This document shows positions 56,624 through 64,000 of a stretch of 64,000 nt of DNA, in pieces. Made by a program: the position numbers and the translations under genes. A model generated the notes under the pieces. The model was not told the origin of the DNA. It searched no databases and worked only from the letters and a program-made list of their open reading frames with translations. The first letter of the stretch is position 1; each line of letters opens with the position of its first letter. Source of the DNA: Fallopia convolvulus (Eukaryota; Streptophyta; Magnoliopsida; Caryophyllales; Polygonaceae); assembly GCA_964016875.1 (NCBI GenBank), contig OZ024736.1, positions 7,509,518 through 7,573,517 on the forward strand. The letters are read 5' to 3'.

Positions 56624-57654
56624 TGATAAGGATCGAATCGGTGGAGTCGGTGCAAGGCCACTTCGAATGCTCTCTTCTTGGCGGGGAATTGGATGGATGG
56701 GCCTCGGAGATGGATTGATGGACGTGTGAGGGGTTGTGAAACCAGATATGGATGATGGAAATGGAGGGTAGTTGGATATGAATGAGTTTAGGGCATGGAT
56801 ATGACTCACCACACTCTAAACTCAAACTACGAGATTCAAGGACAAGGATGTGACGCACCTTGCTCTTGGATCTCAAGTCCACTTCGAATGCTCTCTTCTT
56901 GGCGGGGAATTGGATGGATGGGCCTCGGAGATGGATTGATGGACGTGTGAGGGGTTGTGAAACCAGATATGGATGATGGAAATGGAGGGTAGTTGGATAT
57001 GAATGAGTTTAGGGTGTGGATATGACTGACCACACACGAAACTCAAACTACGAGATTCAAGGACAAGGATGTGACGCACCTTTCTCTTGGATCTCAAGTG
57101 TGATCCGATATTACTTACGAACCAAGATTGAAAACAAAGAAACAAACGATTTTATTCAAGGCAAAAATGCCTCAAAACATTGCCTAAACATGGCAAAACA
57201 AAACAAGGGTTTTCCTCTTCAAATTCAACATGTCTAGCTAAGGGAAAAACGTCCCTTTTAAGAGAAAGAAGCTCCCAACAAAAGACTCTTCAAAACCAGC
57301 TATAATCACATAATTGATGGTAGTAGACCCTTGGAAACAAGCCTTAATCACATAATTGATGGTAGTAGACCCTTGGAAACCGACATTAAAAGCACCTTCA
57401 TCTTGGCACACAGAGAGGCGTCTTGGTGTTGTAGGCGTTGGCATTGAAAGGGTCGGTCTCGAGATGCCGAGGCTCAGTACTGTGGAGATGTAGCTCGGGA
57501 CTATAAGCTTGGGGCTGGGAAGAAACTACTTGCGCTTGCTTGGTCGTGGCGCGCCTGGCGCGCCCGGGTGGCTCGGTACCGACGACAGATGGGTCATGAA
57601 GAAGCTCGGTACCGTGGGCAACTTGGCCCTGATGTGGCATGTGAGGCATAGTCA
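56624..57654 (-). repeat. 3' LTR of the gag-only element, with 221-bp tandem duplication
   Basis: Starts TGATAAGGATCGAATCGG. About 225 bp longer than its partner because the block starting CCACTTCGAATGCTC (56658) is repeated at 56879. Also contains two tandem copies of a 49-bp word (ATAATTGATGGTAGTAGACC, 57310 and 57352 area), present in both LTRs. Confidence 0.9.
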
Positions 57655-59456
57655 TCCTCCTCCCTCCTTTGAAAAGGATTCGTCCTCGAATCTATCAAGC
57701 CTGCAAAACCAAGGACACATCGAGGGAAGCACAAGCAAGTATAATCTATGAAAGTCAAGTTAAGAACAACATTTCCAAGTTCAATATGGTATAATCCGAT
57801 GAATGCAAAAACTATACACTTTGTGGGTCTTATTCTACATGCATGAAACATACCATAGTTTCTCCCAAATGGACATAGTGAATTCCAACTCAAGAAAGCA
57901 TGGAAACTACGCATTTTATAAAATGACATGTGTTGAGATAGTGAACTATGATGAAAACAAGAATACTTAGGCCTCGATGTCACAAACTCATGAACAGGAA
58001 ATGAAATCATTTGAGTAATTGAATGTGACATATCCAACACATATTCATGCTTATGGTTGAGAGGAGTGTAGGAAACTGCCCTGAGAGATGTAATCTTAGG
58101 ACAAGCGATCGTCCCGGCTGTGTTGTGGACAGATTTTGATTCGAACTTGTTTGAGGACGTTCTCTGAGCTCCGTTATCGGAATTGAGTGATTCCAAGTCC
58201 CACATGCAACTAAAGAAGTCTACTAGACTCCTACCAAATTTCAGCACGAAAAAGCGAGAGAGCTGGGTGTTATGGCCATTCTTCCCAGGCTGCGCAGAGA
58301 TATCCGAAGAACACATTTCCGGCATTACCTCATCGTTGCTCTCGTTGAGTAGGAACGGTATACACGACGGTACCTTGGAAGTCATGTCAGTCCATGGAGT
58401 AGCTATTGAATTCATCGAACTTCTCTTGATGATAGGCCAACATGCATGTCGTGGTGGAGCTGGACATGGAGTAACACTCGATGAAGGGTTGTGCCACGGT
58501 TTGGAGCTCGTTACCGAAGGTTTGGAGCTCGGTACCGATGGGTTGGAATGGGACCTCTCGGTGGAGACGAGGGGAACAAAGCGTTCTTGAAGTGCACGCT
58601 TAAGCTCTCGCCAAGTTCGGATCGGCTGGAGTCCATCATGTCGCCGAGCCACCTTGTATTGTATCCACCAATTGTAAGCAAAGTCGATGAAGTGGACGGT
58701 GGCGACGACTATTCTGTTCTCATCCTCATAGCCATAATAGTCAAACACGGTCTCGGTCTTACCTATCCAATCAAGACATGCGTCGGCTCCGGTGGTTCCC
58801 GAGAAGATTTGGATTTAGAGCTTGATTCCTTGGTGGCGCTCCCCCCCTTGTTGGTGCCCATCAATATAAGTGGGCTGTTGTTGCCACGCCTCTTGAAATG
58901 GAGCTCGATAGGCCGCTTGCACATGAGGCGCGCCTTGGACACCTCCGCGCCGAGGGTAGAGATGGGCCGTGCCCGTGTGCGCCGGTGTCGTCATAGGAGT
59001 ATAGCCATACCGCTCATTGCCTACATTGTTAGTGTGCGAAGGCAACGGAATATTATTTGGAAAAGTAGAAGGAATAAATTCAGTCCTTACCCCGGAAGAC
59101 GTCACAAAAGGTTGGTGGAAATTTGACCCCAAAAGATGGCCTTGTGACGCTGGTTGAACGTAGGAGGTAGAACCTTCTTCCAAATGTATGCCTCGAGTGG
59201 TGGAAATGATCGGCTCTAGATGAGAGCTCACTCCAAGTGACAAAGGTGGTTCTCGGTTGATGCTTTGTGCATTGGTGGCACTAGCTTGGATGAGTTCATC
59301 ATGCCTTGTCAACCTTTGCTCAATGTCATCAAACCTAGAACAAAAAGAACGAAGATCTTGTTGCATAGATTGTAGCATAGCAGCCACGGATGAATCGGAG
59401 TTAGCATCCCAATTCCGAGGTGAACCATCATTCCCTGCATCCGATATCTTGCACAA
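57594..59456 (-). pseudogene. Gag of the gag-only element, one premature stop, open into the LTR
   Basis: Starts MCKISDAGNDGSPRNWDANS, with a coiled stretch AMLQSMQQDLRSFCSRFDDI and a long Pro/His/Gln-rich region. The frame meets a single TAA at about 58812-58814 (GIKL-stop-IQIFSGTTGADACLDWIG). It continues with the gag domain proper: TETVFDYYGYEDENRIVVAT, AYNWWIQYK, TWRELKRALQERFVP. After this no zinc knuckle appears. The frame nevertheless stays open for over 300 more codons, through SRTNPFQRREEDDYA (the usual end of Gypsy pol, suggesting pol was deleted) and into the 3' LTR to 57594. The final segment is probably not ancestral coding sequence. Confidence 0.72.
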
Positions 59457-60392
59457 ACTTCACCAAACAAATTAAATCCAACAAGCAAGTGGTACTTCGA
59501 GCCACACACAACCAATTCTCAACTTAGACTCGAAAAGTGCCAAACTTGCAAGCGTTAGGACTTTGGTGTACAACGAACAAGAAATGGCTCAAAAGAAAGG
59601 CACAAGCAATGACAATGCAATACAAGCAACAAGTTTGTCTATCACTCGAATTTAGGAAGCTACTATGTACCAAGTTACAAAAAGATAAACAAAAGAGCTT
59701 AAACAAAATAGGACCTCTTTTCGGAATTTCTTTCTCACGGGGTCCGACTTATTCTGTGCCCGACCCCTTATTAGCCTTTTGGCCGCCGGCAAGGTTTTTC
59801 TAGCCCCGCTTCTTTTTCTTTCCGAGTCCGATTTTTTTTTAACTTTTAATGCTCACTTTTCAGCCTTTTACAATCAAGCATACAAGACTTCGACAACCAA
59901 AGGATTTACACCCCTACTCGGTGTTATTTGTTTTTATATGACTTGGTACTTTTCCCGTATCCTAACCCGAGTGAGTACAAAATATTGTAAGCTTGAATTC
60001 AGTTTTATTTCATGCCAACATGCTCGAAATTTTAGAGAAAGAAGCTGAAAAATTCAGGCACAAATGTGGTATTAAAGACGACTAAAAGGTGAAAGGCCAA
60101 AGGGTGGCTCTTGGTATTTTTGGTCTTTAATTCATTCAAGCAAGGAGTTAAGGCTTCTTCAACCTTTGGAAAACCTCTCAATTCAGTTTTAGTCGTCCCT
60201 CAATGGTAGGTTTAGGCACACAAGGTCGAAGACACAAAACAAGACAAGACAAGACAAGCAAAATACAGGGTCGGTAACGACACCTGAGGGGGTCGGTAGT
60301 GCAAGGCCTTTGGGGAACGATTTTTGTGAGGATAAACACTTGCAAAATTCAAGCAAATTCAGATCTAAGAAGAGATATATAAGGTGTACCTT
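59457..60392 (-). other. Leader of the gag-only element
   Basis: Non-coding between PBS and gag start; a simple 'acaag' repeat lies at 60238-60260. Several short frames on both strands without domains. Confidence 0.6.
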
Positions 60393-60409
60393 GCGTGGCT
60401 CTGATACCA
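60393..60409 (-). promoter_or_regulatory. Primer-binding site of the gag-only element
   Basis: Reads TGGTATCAGAGCCACGC on the minus strand, a full-length match to the initiator tRNA-Met type site, two bases from the LTR edge. Confidence 0.88.
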
Positions 60410-60411
60410 CA

Positions 60412-61217
60412 TGATAAGGATCGAATCGGTGGAGTCGGTGCAAGGCCACTTCGAATGCTCTCTTCTTGGCGGGGAATTGGATGGATGGGCCTCGGAGATG
60501 GATTGATGGACGTGTGAGGGGTTGTGAAACCAGATATGGATGATAGAAATGGAGGGTAGTTGGATATGAATGAGTTTAGGGCGTGGATATGACTCACCAC
60601 ACTCGAAACTCAAACTACGAGATTCAAGGACAAGGATGTGACGCACCTTGCTCTTGGATCTCAAGTGTGATCCGATATTACTCACGAACCAAGATTGAAA
60701 ACAAAGAAACAAACGATTTTATTCAAGGAAAAAATGCCTCAAAACATTGCCTAAACATGGCAAAACAAAACAAGGGTTTTCCTCTTCAAATTCAACATGT
60801 CTAGCTAAGGGAAAAACGTCCCTTTTAAGAGAAAGAAGCTCCCAACAAAAGACTCTTCAAAACCAGCTATAATCACATAATTGATGGTAGTAGACCCTTG
60901 GAAACAAGCCTTAATCACATAATTGATGGTAGTAGACCCTTGGAAACCGACATTAAAAGCACCTTCATCTTGGCACACAGAGAGGCGTCTTGGTGTTGTA
61001 GGCGTTGGCATTGGAAGGGTCGGTCTCGACATGCCGAGGCTCGGTACTGTGGAGATGTAGCTCGGGACTATAAGCTTGGGGCTGGGAAGAAACTGCTTGC
61101 GCTTGCTTGGTCGTGGCGCGCCCGGGTGGCTCGGTACCGACGACAGATGGGTCATGAAGAAGCTCGGTACCGTGGGCAACTTGGCCCTGATGTGACACGT
61201 GAGGCATAGTCACATCA
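60412..61217 (-). repeat. 5' LTR of the gag-only element
   Basis: Starts TGATAAGGATCGAATCGG and ends ATAGTCACATCA before ACCAC; near-identical to the other LTR apart from the 221-bp duplication and a small indel at the end. Confidence 0.9.
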
Positions 61218-61222
61218 ACCAC

Positions 61223-61753
61223 CCCGTCCGAATCTTCTTCCTCGGACTCCTCAAACTCTTGTTGATTCATGGCATCCCATTCCTCCTGTGCTTGCTATAG
61301 TAGCTCATATACCTCGTCATCCACTTCATCTAGTTCCCCGTGCTCAAAGTCGAGCTCGGGTACTATTCCCCCTGGTTGGTATTCGGGTATCCACCCGTCG
61401 TTATCGTCGTCAGTATGATCCTCTGGTACGTAGCCGGGTGCTATCTCCTCATCCCCCGAGGGGTAGTCCTCGGGGTAATATGTCGGGGATGGTGGGGGTG
61501 CGATGGGTACTAGGTAGTCTTCAGGGATCTCGATAGGGAGGTTGGGGTCCTCCTCTGAATCTTCTTCGGATTCTTCCCAGTGTTCCTCATTCTGATCGAT
61601 CTCCATGTTTTCTCCCAGATGATTCTCTTCGTATTGATGGAAGAAGTTATTTGGAGCATCGTCATAAGGAAAGTATGGGTTGGGGGCCTGCATTCCAAAG
61701 CGGGCTTCGTGGTCTTGGTTTCCTATGTGGTAGTTTCTTCCTCGGTTAACCAT
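61223..61753 (-). pseudogene. Extra ORF upstream of gag, 5' part
   Basis: Starts MVNRGRNYHIGNQDHEARFG. It is very acidic (EEHWEESEEDSEEDPNLPIE, then Pro/Tyr/Asp-rich repeats) and stops once at a TAG near 61294-61296. It continues in frame QAQEEWDAMNQQEFEESEEE and DSDGVV to the ACCAC site. Across the nested element the frame resumes as VVIDLETPPPPPP at 56618. No domain recognised. It lies between the leader of the 62120 LTR and the chromovirus gag. Confidence 0.55.
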
Positions 61754-62119
61754 GATGTCTGAGGAAAGGAAAGGAAAAGGCGTTAATAGAGAACATCCTT
61801 AGTTCTTCTAAGGTGAAGACATAGCGAAGGAAGTCAAGGCTTTTGAAAAATTACTAAAACAAAGGTTTATTATTTTTGTATATTCTTGGCTCTACTTAAA
61901 GGGTTTAGGACTTTCTTTTTGAACCTATTACTTTAAGTAAGGAAAATTCTTTAAAAGATTAATGTCATTTAGAATTTCCTAACTTGTAGGAATTATGAGG
62001 AAGATCTTTTTATAAATAGAAGTTTTAGTTCGCGGAAAAGAACTTAGGTTTTAAACATTCTTGGGTTTTGAAAAAAAATTCGGTTTTGAAAACAAAACGT
62101 TCGGCTCTGATAAAATAAT
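61754..62119 (-). other. Leader and decayed primer-binding site
   Basis: Minus strand next to the LTR reads TATCAGAGCCGAACG after a few A/T bases, a decayed TGGTATCAGAGCC. Non-coding. Confidence 0.55.
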
Positions 62120-64000
62120 TGTAACACCCCTATATTTCATCGTTGGGTATTACCGCCAGTGACCTCAGATATTTCCATCCAAAGTCACCCGAGGCTTTCA
62201 GAATTATATAGAATAAGAAAATGCGGAATTAAACATGCTTATATAAATAAAAGATGCTCCCGAAGGAGACTTTGTTCTTACAACCCAAATCACATTACCA
62301 AAAGCTTGTTCTGAAATTACAATTCATAAAAGATACCGTCTTTGAAACATAATTGGAAATAAACCGAAAAGAGATTCAAATACATCTTGGAACTTCTTGC
62401 CCTTCCTTTGTCCTTCACCTTACGCCTTGTGATTAATCCTAGGTTCTGACATAGTTCGCGAGGGGCGATAAAATGTCAGGCAAACATGCGGAAAAGAAGA
62501 ATTAGTCTAAGAGACTAAGCAAGCGGGAACGGAACTTTCCCAAGGGTATTTCGGTAATTTAGCGAAATAATGACGAAGATAACAATAGTTTGTGTTTCAA
62601 GATAGGGTTTATTTAAGTGGGGTTTTGACGGTATGAGGGAGAGCATATCTTAAGCGATGATAGCTCGTTAATTCAGAGAAGAACTACTAAATTGTAGGCC
62701 TCTTTTAGCATCGGGAATAAAAGATATGTTGGGAACATTATTAATTCATACGAGTTAAAAACTTCTCGCGCCCTGAGCGGACCGAGTGCCAGATCGATCA
62801 TTTGAGATCGGTCTGATTTTAATATCGTGCATTGGCACTTATGTAGCGTATTTGATTTAATGATTTTAAAAAGGGTGGGAATTCGGTGAGCCCGATCCAC
62901 CAAGGGAAACCCAGTTTCCCGGCTCTTAGCTAGAGTGCACACATCCCTCCTTGCAATCGGAGCGGATGAGATCATGATCCCGAAAGTCGTACTTCAAACA
63001 CGTAGGCACTTACGACTTAGAAGGGTTATATAGAGGCGTCGGTTATTTCGCGCCCCTTACTAGTTCATTCAACGTGGATCTCTGAACGAGTCCATAAACA
63101 ACCAAAGCCATAATCACACTAGCATAAATAGTCCTATGAGATAATAATAGCGAACTATACTAACAAAGGTCGTTATATCTAACAATCGATATTTCCTAGG
63201 TTCATTCGTTACTTAGCACACAATTTGTTCCCAACATCGAGAATTTCACGGAAACGAATTTATAAAGGTCACAAGGGGAAAATCCACTTGCCTTGGTTCT
63301 GATGATAACGGATTTAGCGATACGACGAAGGTGTGGTTCGCAACTTCTAACGAGAATCCCGACTTATCGACACGGAAGATTACGAACGGTTTTAAATATG
63401 AAATTCCTTCTAAGGTTCGGATTTCTCGCGTGTACTTAGCTTAAGTGAAGGGAAAATCTAAATTATTATAATAATAATTTAGGTAGCTAAATTAAAATAA
63501 TAATTTTCCTTTATTATTATTTTAATTTCATAATATCCTTTTTTCCATTTAAACAAAACTCATTGATTATTCAAAAATAATTTCCTTAATTTCAACGATA
63601 TTCAAGGGTTATTTAAAATTATTTTTCCTTTACGAAAATACTTTATTAATAATATTCTCTCAATAAAATCCTTTTTTTTTAACTATAGGGGTTATAATAA
63701 AAAGGGTGGAATAATATTAGGCTATTTCTTAGTAACTTTCCATTGATAGAAACTTCTATTTACTTGATAGGGTAAGGTTTCAAAAACTATCATAATATAA
63801 AATAAATATTCTTATTTATTTTATTTCCAAAATTCATCCCATAATTTATCTGTAGTTATGAGATCATGGTATAAAATATCTAATCATTTCCTTATAACAT
63901 ACTTTTTATGATATTCTAAGTCACAAAATAATGTTCTCTTCTATATTTTACAATATCTTTCAAGGTGAGATATTTTTATATATTTAGCAATATAAGTTTA
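62120..64000 (-). repeat. LTR (5', minus-strand element), running off the window
   Basis: Starts TGTAACACCCC at the PBS edge and shows typical LTR composition to the window end; no CA terminus is reached. TGTAA/TTACA termini match those of the LTR ending at 51202, so it is probably the 5' LTR of the same chromovirus. However, I could not align the overlapping parts by eye. The frame at 62673-62975 has no domain. Confidence 0.5.

Larger units (their letters stand above)
56624..61217 (-). mobile_element. Gag-only LTR retrotransposon (TR-GAG-like)
   Basis: 4594 bp flanked by ACCAC. LTRs are 56624-57654 and 60412-61217; PBS TGGTATCAGAGCCACGC on the minus strand lies next to the right LTR; the polypurine complement TCCTCCTCCCTCCTTT lies next to the left LTR. 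The only domain between is gag; there is no protease, RT, RNase H or integrase, and the internal region (2.76 kb) is too short for them. This matches the class named TR-GAG in plants. It must be mobilised by enzymes from another Gypsy element. It splits the extra ORF of the surrounding chromovirus. Confidence 0.88.

Noticed and set aside
62673..62975. 100-codon minus-strand frame
   Set aside because: Inside LTR sequence, no recognisable domain.
49715..64000. Treating the LTRs at 49715-51202 and 62120-64000 as a proven pair
   Set aside because: Termini agree (TGTAA/TTACA) and ORF order fits, but I could not align the overlapping AT-rich parts and the right LTR runs off the window; kept only as probable.

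Overview
This window is nuclear DNA of a flowering plant, most likely a eudicot. The evidence is a spliced single-copy-type gene with GT-AG introns, AT-rich intergenic DNA, and a dense, nested load of Ty3/Gypsy, Ty1/Copia, hAT, CACTA, LINE and MITE sequence. There is no bacterial operon, tRNA/rRNA cluster, CRISPR array or phage module. Only one intact cellular gene is supported: a six-exon WD40 histone-binding gene of the MSI2/MSI3 type on the minus strand (14497-16714). Just beyond its 3' side lies a broken copy of an F-group bZIP gene (bZIP19/bZIP23 zinc-deficiency type, 13552-about 14090). A lone exon resembling NADP-malic enzyme sits at 43151-43297.

Layout. 1-1640: fragments of Gypsy gag/LTR. 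1914-10723: a complete but inactivated minus-strand Gypsy element of CRM-like chromovirus character, with LTRs, primer-binding site and a 5-bp target duplication GATCG. It sits inside an older LTR, whose halves are at about 1650-1913 and 10729-11130. 11131-13475: leader and LTR of a relative. 13.5-17 kb: the gene island (bZIP pseudogene, MSI gene, compact promoter), bounded by a hAT-type element with an 8-bp target duplication only about 310 bp upstream of the MSI start codon. 18.1-21.9 kb: non-coding DNA with a CT microsatellite and a 297-bp tandem duplication. 21.9-34.4 kb: a deep nest. A solo LTR lies inside a solo LTR inside the CRM-like relative; a Tat/Athila-like Gypsy is split by a solo LTR and carries an 87-bp minisatellite within integrase; a Tekay-like element has its LTR split by a Copia fragment and a MITE. 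34.4-40.3 kb: a LINE remnant split by a CACTA element and a second hAT element. 40.4-43.8 kb: Copia reverse-transcriptase remnant, a foldback element and the malic-enzyme exon. 43.8-49.7 kb: plus-strand CRM-like Gypsy, 3'-truncated. 49.7-64 kb: a minus-strand chromodomain Gypsy (Tekay-like) with an extra ORF upstream of gag. That ORF is split by a gag-only LTR element of TR-GAG type (56624-61217, target duplication ACCAC).

How it fits together. Many boundaries could be set from the sequence because target-site duplications survive (GATCG, GAGGT, ACCAC, GTAGTACC, CATATATG, CAT). They give an order of insertions. The most interesting biology is in the mobile DNA: pol C-termini encoded inside LTRs, a gag-only element whose gag frame stays open into its LTR, an extra upstream ORF whose frame is continuous across a nested insertion, and an in-frame minisatellite in an integrase. 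Family assignments are by recognition of protein motifs, not by database search.
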